Origin: Smittium mucronatum
Taxonomy: Eukaryota; Kickxellomycota; Harpellomycetes; Harpellales; Legeriomycetaceae
Reading direction: 5' to 3'
Assembly: GCA_001953115.1 (NCBI GenBank)
Contig: LSSL01000576.1
Coordinates: forward strand, 5,136-28,465
Length of the DNA: 23,330 bases
Shown: positions 1-10,200 of the stretch, piece by piece
How positions within the stretch are numbered: position 1 is the stretch's first letter
Layout: the number at the start of each line of letters is the position of its first letter
Made by a program: the position numbers and the translations under genes
The notes under the pieces: generated by a model
Told to the model about the DNA's origin: nothing
What the model saw: only the letters and a program-made list of their open reading frames with translations
The model's database searches: none

Positions 1-604
1 TTGTAAGATAACGTCATTAAAAAATATACTAAAAAAATTTGAAAAAAAGAAAAAGACGTATAGAAAAGACTATTATCCTAACTACAATAAGCTCCTCTGC
101 CGGACTACCGGCTGCGTACCTACGGATAAAGGGTTCAATCTACCAACCGAAAGACCCCCCCTGGAATTGCTACAAGTAGGCTGGATGGCTGAGGTTACGT
201 GCTGTCAAGAATTAAGCTCTTTGTAAATGAACAATAGTTCATTGAAGCTACTGAGCTCCTAATCAGGGCCTACTTCTAACAGGATTAATAAAATTAGGCT
301 CCTACCAAAACGTGGATTTGATCGATTTGGCTCTCCTACAGATAGCTGTTAGACGCTGAGATCCGTCTGACTGTCGAACGCTGGACTTGTGCACTAGACT
401 ATGTCTCAGCTGTGCTAAATGATCGGTTCCTCCTGTTTTGAGAAGGTCCTCGTCTGGAATCGCTGTCCTCAGAATCGCTTTGCGCTGCCTCCACTATTCC
501 TAACTAAGAATAGTACAACGCCGTGTGAAATTTTAGTTTAATGTACTTCGAAAAATACACTATAAGCCGCTAAAACACGACAAGGTACTTCACTCTTAGG
601 GGAT
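1..604 (+). repeat. Long dispersed repeat, copy A (left end cut by window)
   Basis: First of three copies of a ~620-bp repeat (others 5997-6621 inverted and 18396-19020 direct). Base 1 corresponds to 18419 in copy C, so about 20 bp of the outer end lie outside the window. Conserved landmarks, from the outer end inwards: TTGTAAGATAACGTCATT, the perfect hairpin GCCGG-ACTA-CCGGC at 99-112 followed by TGCGTACCTACGG, a GAAAGA-plus-C-run block near 150-160, CTTCTAACAGGAT, and TGTACTTCGAAAA near 541. The inner edge is near GGTACTTCACTCTTAGGGG. The repeat is clearly richer in G+C than its flanks. By eye the copies are roughly 80% identical with small indels, so they are old. The long pol relic lies inside this copy on the minus strand. 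It could be an LTR or a long terminal inverted repeat; no polypurine tract or primer-binding site is visible at its inner edge. Confidence 0.9.
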
Positions 605-2128
605 GAAAATGTGATAAAAAAGATATGCTTTCTTAATTATCGGCTAAAATTCTACAGATCAAATCGAAATAAATATATTTTTATTATAATCAATTCTTTG
701 CGAAAAATTTCTCAAATTTCTAGAAATAGATGAAATTTATTCGGACTGAATTTCAAACGAATCTTTCGAAATTGCTAAAAACCAAAAATAAATGAACTTC
801 AATTTTGTCAATAATGAAAAATTTTTAAATTAAAATAATCATGCTCGAAATATTCTTGAATATAATAATTTTTTTTTACGAATAATAGAGTTTAATGAAG
901 TCATAACGCTATCGTGTGGATAGCAAAAAAGTAAATATATTGTTTTCTAAAATCAATGCGTCTTAATCTCTAGAATCTATGAAATAGTATCACGAGGCAT
1001 AAAAAATCTATTATTAATCAGATTTACATAAATAAATATATCATAATCAAATTATTATCTGAATTTAAGCCAAATATTATTTTTTCTATAATTGCCATTC
1101 ACATAGTTCAACAACTAAAAAGAATATTAATAGTCGGAAGGATGGAATTATAATATAATTATTTGAATTTTAAATTGCAGGAAATGGTTACCGCTATATA
1201 TTTACGAGTTTTTTATATAATCGGGTTTTGAATTTTAATCTTATGTCATATATCATATATCATATAAATTTAGCAATATACTAAGTTGCAATGTAATTGC
1301 TTTATCAGATATTTATCTAAATATTTAAAGAATTTTATAAATAAAACAATAAAAATTATAGCAGATGAGAATAAGTGGTCTCAGTTTTATAATTCTCATA
1401 TTATAAAGCTCAAATACTTTTTTATCATTAGAGGTTCAATTTTTTTTATATGCATACCAATCACGAAGTTTATAATATCAAAAAAAATAAAGAGATCCTT
1501 TAAAAAAAGCGTTTTTTTTTAAAAAAAAATTATTCAATATGAATTTTATATTTCATATTTGATCCTTTTAGACAAAATTTTACAAAAATTAATTTGAAGT
1601 TATTTTTTTCAAAATAAAAAAATTCGAAAAATGCTACCCATGAAATAAAAAATGGAATAGGGGTTTTTTTTTAAGATTTATTAATAAAAATAAAACTATA
1701 GTAAATAGAACTATAAAGATTAAAGTGGGATTAAAAATATAAATAAAAAGTTAAAAATTATTAAATGATTTAGTGAGAAATATTTGTACCTCTAAATTAT
1801 CTAAAAGTAATCGAGTTCTTTAGTTAAAGATTTGTTCGTATTATACGAGCTGATTAGAGATGTTATTTTTTATCATCATATTAGATAAAATTATAATAAA
1901 TTTACAAAAAAATAAAAATAAGAGAGTAAAATGAACTATTAAATTTTTTAAATATGATGATTAAATAAAAAAATTGCTCTATAATTATCATCTTTCGGCA
2001 AAGGTAAATGGTAGAGGGTGAGACAGGTGGGCTGAAATTAATATTTCTCCTATACGCGTATAGTATAAGTAAATCTTTGCTTACAAGGGCTCAATTGATT
2101 CTAAAATTATGCTTCTTGGAAGCAAATA
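605..2128. other. AT-rich interior next to repeat A, no gene recognised
   Basis: No convincing coding signal on either strand. It contains long A/T runs and a perfect triple heptamer TCATATA at 1246-1266. From about 1990 base composition rises towards the integrase relic, and a perfect 14-base palindrome CTATACGCGTATAG lies at 2050-2063. If the interval is a gypsy-like element read on the minus strand, this would be the end of pol plus the 3' untranslated part, but it is too decayed to show that. Confidence 0.4.
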
Positions 2129-2355
2129 TTAACTTAATCCAAATAGAATATCGAATAAGTCGTTATTAGTTATCAAAAAAAGAATATATCGAACAGAATA
2201 CGTGCAAAAAATTTCATCTGCTACTACCCCGGAATTAATGGACAGTATGGCACTGATATCTCTATAATTCGGTATTGATGTGTGAGGGTCTTAGTGATTG
2301 AGTCTGATATCGATCGGGTAATTAGAGATATGTTGTCTAATGATAGGTTTTTCAT
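2129..2355 (-). pseudogene. Ty3/gypsy-like integrase core relic
   Basis: Two abutting minus-strand frames look like the second half of a retroviral-type (rve) integrase core, the enzyme that joins retrotransposon cDNA to host DNA. Frame one (2355-2227) contains SISDSITKTLT, matching the second catalytic Asp block (S-D-N/R-G-x-x-F-x-S), then RIIEISVPYCPLIPG, matching the family block I-x-H-x-x-[ST]-x-P-Y-H-P-x-x-x-G. A stop follows. A one-base shift continues it as GVVADEIFCTYSVRYIL, placing a Glu where the catalytic Glu is expected; Asp-to-Glu spacing is about 30 residues against the usual 35. It ends at TAA 2129. The piece lies downstream of the RT relic on the same strand, the normal gypsy order. 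Seen: peptides and spacing. Inferred: identity, from remembered family patterns. It cannot encode a working enzyme. Confidence 0.5.
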
Positions 2356-3048
2356 CTTATTAACATTAAATCTTAATAATATATTAAATTTGAATTTTAT
2401 TTATTAGCGTGAGGCATCGGGTAGAGGTTGAAAGCTAAATTCTTCTTTAAAAACGAGTATAATACCACACGTATTAAATATAATCCAGTTGTGAACTTAT
2501 CTGACAGGATTTTTTAATAAAAAAAAACTGTTTTTTTCTCTTAGTAGTACTATAAGTAGATGTAGTAATCTTGTGTCAAATTTGTCGCTTTTTAGTAAAT
2601 TTTGTGAATATCTAGGTTTCTAAAAAATCTTTTTATTGATAAATATCTTCATATTTATTATAGTATTAATTTTCATGATTTATAGATTAGATAAAATTCT
2701 TAATTAATTTAAAAAATCCAAAAAAGGATTGATGTACATAGTTGGTCTAACGAAGGTTCTAATCTCAATATCGGTGATAAATACTTGAATTCAGAATACA
2801 TAGTATTATTTGATATATCAGTGGGGTTTTCACTAATTTTACAAGAGCAAATTTTAATACATTTATAAAGTCAAAATTCATTTTATCAGAAATGTAAATT
2901 TCTGCTCGTTAATTGATGATATGAGGGAATTAAATCGTTTGTAATCTTTTTTGATATTCTACAATATAACAAGTGCCATTAAACAAAGTAATATCTATAT
3001 AGAAGTTTTACTCGCCGTCTGTAAAAAGAGTAAAATCAAGTAAGAACA
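2356..3048. other. Decayed stretch between RT and integrase relics
   Basis: In a gypsy pol this interval would hold the rest of RNase H and the integrase zinc finger. I could not recognise either. A plus-strand frame without ATG runs roughly 2711-2870 (SWSNEGSNLNIGDKYLNSEY within it); it matches nothing I know and is probably chance. Confidence 0.35.
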
Positions 3049-3462
3049 TTATGTGATCTTTTTTTTTGAGTAAACTCCACTGATTATCAATTCTAAAATG
3101 CGAAAATGATTATTTTCTTGAACAGTGACTTTCGGCTTTTTGAATAAAAAATTAATAAGGGCACTTGTGAAAAGGGCGGCTGTAACACGGAGATAAAAAC
3201 CAGATCCGGAAACAGTGTTTCTTCTTTCCAGATTGGAGTCACTAAAGTCGGTGATTCGATCTCGGCGTACCTTCTGTGCAGTCTGATATAAACGATTCCA
3301 GTTTAGGCATCCGTAATGATTTCTGAAATTTTGACATTTGAAGATTTTCGAATTCTGGACCTGTATCTTGTTATCTTTTGGCCAGCTATAGTACTTTAAC
3401 ACCCTACTGTTTTTATTGGAGAAAAAAATACCCTCGTTTCGTAGAGCATAAATATATTTCAA
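3049..3462 (-). pseudogene. Gypsy-like RT thumb / start of RNase H relic
   Basis: This is the longest uninterrupted frame in the window (137 codons), and it begins with TTG, not ATG. Residues about 51-59 read GCLNWNRLY, like the F-L-G-x-x-N-[YW]-Y-R-x-[FY]-I block just after the RT fingers/palm in Ty3/gypsy pol. ITDFSD (about 70-75) fits the following P-L-T-D-L segment. KKPKVTVQENNHF (about 108-120) sits where K-P-F-x-[LV]-x-T-D-A-S opens RNase H, with the catalytic Asp not preserved. It continues the RT relic at 3396-3812 in another frame, so a frameshift lies near 3400. Higher GC than its surroundings supports a coding origin. Alternative: an unrelated chance frame, but the order and spacing with its neighbours argue against that. 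Confidence 0.55.
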
Positions 3463-3812
3463 TGTTTAGAATGTTTCCTCAGACAAACTAATTCTGGGCA
3501 GAAAAACATCTCAGCGTCTCTGCTATGTTCAGAAACTACTGAAAATATGTTGCATGAAGTTAAGTAATAGTATTTAGAAAGTTTACGAAATTTCTTCTTT
3601 TGTTCATAGTAGTTTTGGAAAGGCCGTTCTGCCTAATTTTCTTACATAGGGAAGTATAAGTGTGTTTTCATAGAAGTTAAAACTGATATTAACACAAAAA
3701 TCTGGGGCTTTAGTTTGTATAGAGGAGTTAAAAGTTTCTTGAAATTAGTTTGGATCTTCCAACCTGGCTGTGTCCATGATCCAGAGTAATTTCGAGACCC
3801 AAATACTATCCT
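3396..3812 (-). pseudogene. Ty3/gypsy-like reverse transcriptase core relic
   Basis: One minus-strand frame of 139 codons with at least four stops (TAA 3642-3644, a TAG shortly after, TGA 3459-3461, TAA 3396-3398) carries gypsy RT landmarks in the right order. RNYSGSWTQPGWKIQTNFKKL resembles K-K-D-G-S-W-R-x-C-x-D-Y-R-x-L-N. KTHLYF resembles K-T-A-F...G-L-Y-x-F. YYLTSCNIFSVVSEHSRDAE resembles the catalytic Y-x-D-D-I-x-x-x-S-x-x-x-E-H block, with both catalytic Asp lost; the following MFF fits the V-F position. LYETRVFFSPIKTVGC resembles the x-K-C-x-F-x-x-x-x-[VI]-x-[FY]-L-G-H block. About 35 residues between the first two blocks seem deleted, including catalytic motif A. Enzyme role in the family: copying element RNA into DNA. 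The loss of catalytic residues plus the stops make this a dead copy. Confidence 0.65.
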
Positions 3813-3940
3813 CTATGCAAAGTAACTGAAATCTGTGAAGGTTTCTATTTCCGGAGTCTCAGGAAAGAAAGACAGCTCATTCCACTAGTTCGGTTTATTA
3901 TTCAAGAAAAATAGGCTATGGATGGCTGGCTTAGTTAGAA

Positions 3941-4162
3941 TCACAATAGAGGCTCATGATTTAGAGATTGACAGAGAAAGAATATTATTGCCCCAGAACT
4001 TGGGAAGCACAAGAAGTACGGACGGAGAGATTTAAACAACAAATCGAATATAACAATAAAGTTCCAAGAAATATAATTTTTTTCTGTCGAGCGATTAGCA
4101 ACTTTTTTTCCTATTTTAAAAGATGCCAGATATAGATAGAAGGTATCTTGAGTTCCATTTCT
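3941..4162 (-). pseudogene. Retropepsin-like / pol N-terminal relic
   Basis: A 73-codon minus-strand frame follows a TAG at 4163-4165 and has no ATG. Within it GKKVANRSTEKNYISWNF (about 4110-4056) resembles a retropepsin active-site region, G-K-x-[VI]-x-x-L-[IL]-D-[TS]-G-[SA]-x-x-[NS]-[FY]-I-S. The Asp and Gly are not preserved. It lies immediately upstream of the RT relic on the same strand, where gypsy pol carries its aspartic protease. The rest of the frame is hydrophobic and unrecognised. On sequence alone this would be weak; position is what supports it. Confidence 0.35.
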
Positions 4163-4165
4163 CTA

Positions 4166-5996
4166 GTTTTTATTACCAAAATCGGGGATGTAATGGATTG
4201 ATATTGTAACGTAGATAATTACTCGCTTTTAATTTATTCAAATGTTATGAAAGCTTAAATTTTATCAAGTAATAGATTGTAAAAAACTCACCCTTTGTCT
4301 CTCCTATTTTCAGATGATCTTTTAGCTGTTCTGAGACCCGTAAAACTATATACTAGCCCTTCCAAAAAACATTAGAAGATCATTTGTGAAAATAACAGGT
4401 TTAGTGATATAATAGAGTTTAATTCGCAGAAATAAAATCAGAAAGCGTCAAATAAAAGCAAATTTGTAACCATTATTATTTATATGTCTTATATACCACG
4501 AATTTACCCTGAAGGTCTAAGGGCATCGGTTAATTCTTTCAACGAAAAATATTGCAAATGATCGATATAGTATTCAACTTGAAATTATGCTATTAATATA
4601 AAGATGATGGTTTTCGAGATATAATATTTGTATAGTTTCTGTGGTATTCTTTGATATAGCAAAAAGCGGGATGTAACTCCTAGAGTTTAGAGGCAGTATC
4701 TTCTAGACGACTTTCCTCTAAATTAAAATGGTAACTTTTTCTGAAAATAAATTTCTAGCCTCTCTGCTCAGTTTTCTTTTGTAGAGATGAAAGATTCGAC
4801 AGATGAGAGTATGGGGTTTTCAATAGGATACCGAAACCCTCTAAATTATGTTCTAAACCAGATGCTGTCAGTTATCTTGAAACAAGTTTCCTTGAAAATA
4901 ACTAGGCGAACCCCTAATTGGGTTGTTTATTTGGATTATGCTAAGGCCTCTTCCAACTGCAGCAATCCCTTTCGCGAAAATTAGACTTTACTTCATCTGT
5001 ATTATTTGAGGATTTGGAATCTGTAGTGTATGCATCGTATTTTCTCATGGTTTTATCATTTTTACTGCTTTAATAATTTTTGGTATCATATTATGCTAGC
5101 TATTGCGAAAGGAATGGGTTCTTAATTTTTTAATAGCAATTTTCTTTGCGAAAAGAGCATCTATCACTTCTTGATTTATAAGTTATCTTGTTTACGATTA
5201 GATGAGCTGCGTAGACCTAATAGAAGTTCCAGTAATTTGTAAAGGTTATCCAACCTCACTTGTGTTATCGTAGTATTGATGTGAGCTAGGAGATCTATCA
5301 TAGAGCTAAAAAAAGGGAGTTTATGATAATTACAAATATTTATAATAGGAGTTTAATGGATCATATTGGAGAAAATAATCTATAATCGCTGTTATTTGGA
5401 CCAAATATAACTGCATTCAAAATAAAATAGATTTTTTTTTCATTGAGCTCGACGCTGCATCGTTCTTATGTGAATGAATATGGTTCATATAATTGTTCTG
5501 GGAAAAGATTTTATTCCGATCCTGCGCTCTTCTTTAGTTAAAAGGGACCTGAAAAATTCTTTTTCAATATATTAAAACCATTCATTTGGCTCTATATAGA
5601 CAATGGGATAGGTAACAGGAATCTTTGTTTAATAAATAATGTTCTCACAGTTTTGTAAGATATTTTTCTCTCAAAACTCGTTGAATCGTTTCATCAGTCC
5701 TTTATTTAATCCTGAAATGATCCAGACTAATTTCACTTTTTCCTTCAATCGTTTTAGTTAAAGGGCCATAGATTTTGTGTGTGTGTTTTTTTTTTTAAAT
5801 TTTAAAATATTTTTATTTGATAGAGTTCCTTTTCGAAAGAAAAGGTAGTAAAGATAACACAATCGTATTTATTACACGTCATATATAATTTTTTTATTTT
5901 TTCATTATAATCACATTATTTATTTGCTTGAAATTAGTCGGTTTAGTTCAATCCAATAAGATAGATTCATTAAATACTTCTATCTGAAAGATAATT
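4166..5996. other. Interior upstream of pol relic, no recognisable gag
   Basis: If the pol relic belongs to a gypsy-like element, gag would be expected here on the minus strand. I see no zinc knuckle (C-x2-C-x4-H-x4-C) and no long frame. Composition is somewhat less AT-rich from 4650 to 5000. A 65-codon plus-strand frame with ATG at 4787-4984 runs opposite to pol and is most likely an accident. No primer-binding site or polypurine tract is visible beside repeat B. Confidence 0.4.
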
Positions 5997-6621
5997 GAGC
6001 TTCTAATAGTGAAATACCTAATCGTGATTTAGGAGCTTAATATTGTACTTTTCGAAGTACACTAGACCAAAAATTCACACAGCTTTGTACTATTCTTGAT
6101 TGGGAATAAGGAGAACGCGCGCAGGAATTCTGAGGACAGCTATTGCAGAAGAGGACCATATCGAAATAGGAGGAACCGATCGTTTAGCACAGCCGATGCG
6201 TATTCTAGTGCAAAAATCAAGCGTTCGACAGTCAGACGGATCTCAAAGTCTAGTAGCTATTTTTAGGAAAGACGTGTCAATAAACTCAAATTTGGGCAGG
6301 AGCCTAATTTTATTAATCCTGTTAGAAGTAGGCTCTTCATAATAGGTCATTAGTTTGAATGAACTATTGTTAGTTGAAAAAGAGAATTATTCTTGACTGC
6401 CTGTAACTTCAGTCATACACCTGCTTGAAGCAATGCCAGGGGGGTCTTTAGATTGGTATATTGCACCCTTTTCCCGTAGGTACGCAGCCGGTAGTCCGGC
6501 AGAGGAGCTTATTTTATTTGGGATAATAGTCTTTTCTACACGTCTTTTTCTTTTTTTAATATTTTTTTAGTATAGTTTTTAATGACGTTATCTTACAATA
6601 AAATTCCGTGATACAAAAAAT
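5997..6621 (-). repeat. Long dispersed repeat, copy B (inverted relative to A and C)
   Basis: This is the reverse complement of copy A/C, about 80% identical by eye. The hairpin GCCGG-TAGT-CCGGC is at 6487-6500 and the outer end at 6590-6621 contains CATTA...ATCTTACAATAAAATTCCGTGATACA. The last ~22 bp (TGTATCACGGAATTTTATTG in the other sense) are shared with copy C and place the true outer edge about 20 bp beyond the start of copy A in this window. With A it forms inverted termini of a ~6.6-kb unit. If trimmed to TG...CA ends the copy spans 6010-6616 (607 bp, equal to C trimmed the same way), but the flanking five bases (AATAG and AAAAA) are not a target-site duplication. An 80-codon TTG-started frame at 6100-6342 overlaps it; the matching frame is broken in A and C, so it is not conserved coding sequence. 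Confidence 0.9.
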
Positions 6622-6982
6622 AAAGTCCCAACATATAAAAAGGTGGTGTTTTAGTTTTAACGTTTAAAAAACTAGATATAATTGTTATGAAAAATAGGTG
6701 TAAGTCTTTTAGAAAGGTGGCTCAACTATTAATAAAAAAAATTTAATCCATACCGTAATTTTTTTTTTAAAAGTTTTAGACTATACTGATCAATAAAATC
6801 GTCTTCATTTTTTTAGTTTTTCTCTCTGCAAATGGACATTACGTCCTCCTAAGTACGTGAAAAAGCTAATAGAACCAATGGTCTTCACAAATATAAGGAA
6901 TATGTTGAAATTAGTCTCCTAATATTTTCATTCCATTGATTTGATTTTTTTTCGAATTCTTTTAAGATAAATTTAAACAGTA

Positions 6983-7216
6983 TGGATATTGCAAAAAATT
7001 TTAGTCCTTTGCTGTAAAAAACAGTATCTAATAAGCGAGAATAACAAGGGAAAATTCATTGAATTTCTTAAAAAGGAAAATTTTGCATCAATTATCGAAA
7101 AATATTTTAGTGATGAAGCTCAGATTTTAGTGGTGAAGAATGTAGCGAATAATCTCTTGAAAAAATGTTCAGTGGGCACGGAGCCTCTAGAACGACATAT
7201 GGGAGTGGGATGAAAT
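6983..7216 (+). other. Unidentified open frame, possible gene scrap
   Basis: About 74 codons are open without an ATG start (TTG at 6989). An ATG at 6982 is in another frame and stops after 11 codons. The C-terminal half looks protein-like (FIEFLKKENFASIIEKYF, then VVKNVANNLLKKCSVGTEPL) with amphipathic spacing, but I recognise no family. Pieces of its DNA recur imperfectly just downstream: GAATGTAGC-AATAA at about 7138 and 7304, and TTTTAGTGATGA at about 7106 and 7324. This suggests local duplication. It may be chance; no promoter or start supports expression. Confidence 0.15.
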
Positions 7217-10200
7217 TTATATTTTTTCTTTTTCTTGTATTTTTATTTTAGTTTTTTTTAGCATTTGAATATTATAAATAAATTTCCTTTAAAAAAAAAA
7301 AATAGAATGTAGCCAATAACAGATTTTAGTGATGAGTGTCAGCTTTAATTGATGGGTATCTGATTTCGGGTAAAGTATTCGATGTTTTTGTAATGATAAA
7401 ATACTGACCGATAAAGAATAATTCTATACTCTTTCAAAAAAGTTGTATTTTTTTGCTCTTAAATTCAAAATATTTTCATAAAGTGTGCTGAAAATGGTTG
7501 GCATGTTCCAATTTAACATTTTTTAAATATTAATCAATAGATTTTTAAAAGTTCTGTAAATAAAATAAATAATAAATTTAGACATGTTGTAAAGTTTTGG
7601 TATTCAGTAAATTAGAAAAAATGGATTTTTAACTCAACTCTAGACTTCAATCAATAGCTCTAGTAAATAGAAGACATCAATATTTGACTTTTTATAAAAA
7701 TAGCTCAATTATAGCTCATAAAGTCGAAAAATAAAGTTTTTATACATTTTATATATTTAAAAGTACATTAAAATTGGTCATAAACGTTTACAGATTTATT
7801 TTATTTTATTTGGAATTTTCAATTTTTATGACTTTATAATTGGTTAAAAACACTATTAATCGATTTTTTTCTTATTTTACTCATAACATCATAGTTTAAT
7901 AGGATATATAAATGATTTTAATCCCGATTTAAATTTAACTTGTTTAAAAATAAAATTATTGTATATAAAATACAAAAAAAAAAAAAAAACCAGATACTTG
8001 CGGAAAAACAATGAAAAATTATTAACAAAAAATATAATATTAATTATTTTTATATACTTTTGGTTTCATAACTTTAATTTCATTAGTTATACATTTATCC
8101 AATAATTATGGATATTCTATCTGGAAGCAGATACTTCCCTATTTAATTTTTACTCTCTTCCAAATTGGGAAATTGTAAATTAGTTTTTTTTTTTGCTTTA
8201 TTATAAAAATAATGAGCTTGTAAAAGATATTGATATTTCAATTAGTTATAAAAAAAAAAAAAATTATTGAAAGCCAAGGTCTACACAATTGATTTTTTTT
8301 TTATTCATCTATAAATATAATTAGATTTCTATAAAATTAAAGAAAAAAAGTTTAAATACCTTAACCAAAAATAATCTATCCATTTCTTTGCTAAATTTAT
8401 AATCAAATCGGACTATTTCAGCCAATATATATATTTTTTTATTGAGTGTCATTTGAAAATTGAAAATATTGATTATACTGACTAATAAAAAAGCGTAAAT
8501 ATGTTATGGTATCTTATAAACAATAAAATGTTGCTAAAAAAATAAAATTTCTATATATTTATACTCATTTTGAAATTAAACAAAATTCAAGCGAAGAAAT
8601 ACAAATAGCGATAAAAAAAATATTCCCAAATGAATTCAATACTTACTAACAAACAAACAATTTAAATTAAAGGAAATAAATAAAAATATACACGCAATAT
8701 ATAGACACACATTTTTCTAAAATAAACAGATATACTCTTTTTCACTCTAATATTTAAATAGAAAGAACGGTGATTATGTTTTTATTTAAAAAATTTATAT
8801 ATTTTGAAAACTAAGGTTTTGTATTTATAAAAAATCACATGATGTTTGGTATTTTATTATAAATATACATTAACCATATTTTCAATTTTAAAATAAAATA
8901 TGATCGAAATTATAAAAAACAAAAAATGTCATAATTATTACAATATAAATTTGAAGTTTCCGGTATTCATTACGTTCTTCGGATTTCTAAGTGACACAAT
9001 TTGAGGGTTTCTATTAAATTGATATTTTCGTCTGCTTTTATATGGACTAATAAATTTTAATTATGAGTATTAAAGGTTTTTTCTTCTTTTTTATAAGACT
9101 TATTTTTATAAATGGCTTTTTTTTGTAGGGAATTTTTATTATTTTATTTTGCTAAGTATTTTTTTCATTTCGTTAAAAATGGGAAAGAATAAAAAAGAGT
9201 AAACAATATAAATTTATATAAATTATTAACGGTTTCAAAAGAAAGTAGTACTCTGAAATATAAATCTTTTATTAATGATAAGTATTTTTATTCAAGATTT
9301 TAACACGAAAAGCATCAAATTTTCTTTTATTGATGTTTTTTTATTTCCAAAAAAAATCAAATTATCTTCCATTTCAGGGAAACTGCTCTGTTTAAATATA
9401 GATCATATTATATATTGGTTTTCTCATGATTATAATTCTTGAAAAAAGGAGTTTTATACCATTTATTATTAGTAGTAGTATTATTTTAAATTTATGCATC
9501 GATTACGTGTATAAAGTTTTTGTGCTTCAATGGTGACTCATTTTTAATGATTTTTTTCTCGCTTAATTTTACAGTTATAAACATAGATGAATAATTGAAT
9601 AGCAACTTGACACAACCGGGTATATTAATTTTATTAATCACGTTTATATTAAATTTTTATATTTTATTACAGGAGCTATAAATATCCAGAAAGTTTCAGA
9701 TAACTAAGACTCGGGTGAGAATGACGTGGATTCATCATATGTGAAATCAGAACTTCAAAATATTAATAAATCTGGCATTTTCAGTATTCTATATACTGCT
9801 CCCAGTTAAATATTTTGGCTAAGTATAAGTGAAAATGTGTTTAAGAAGACACAGAATTTATTTTATGAAAGAATTTCTAAAAAAAAAAAATTACATAATT
9901 ATGATTTTCTTATTTAATAAGCAATTTATATTCAAGAGAGAAATCCAATAAAAAAATTCGAGTGTTTTCCTCATCATTTTAACGATTTTAGATTTGATAA
10001 ATGCAGTAAAATTTCAAATTATATCTCAATTTCCTGTATTTCTCGGTATATGCTTAATTTTATAGTCTTAATTACATCATGAATAAATTTTAATGACAGA
10101 TACTATATGTTAGTGATATTTTTATAATCAATTTTCAGAATGTTATAAGTTTTCCAGGTCCAAATGCGCACCTTACACTCATTAGATCTTATTGACCATT

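Noticed and set aside
1286..1522. 78-codon plus-strand frame
   Set aside because: Starts with a non-ATG codon and its composition (Ile, Lys, Phe, Asn) is what random AT-rich DNA gives; no motif.
4787..4984. 65-codon plus-strand ATG frame; NWVVYLDYAKA briefly recalls RT motif A of non-LTR elements
   Set aside because: No further RT motifs upstream or downstream in any frame, and it runs opposite to a better-supported pol relic.
6100..6342. 80-codon frame in repeat B
   Set aside because: TTG start, and the aligned frame is broken in copies A and C; differences are not concentrated at silent sites.
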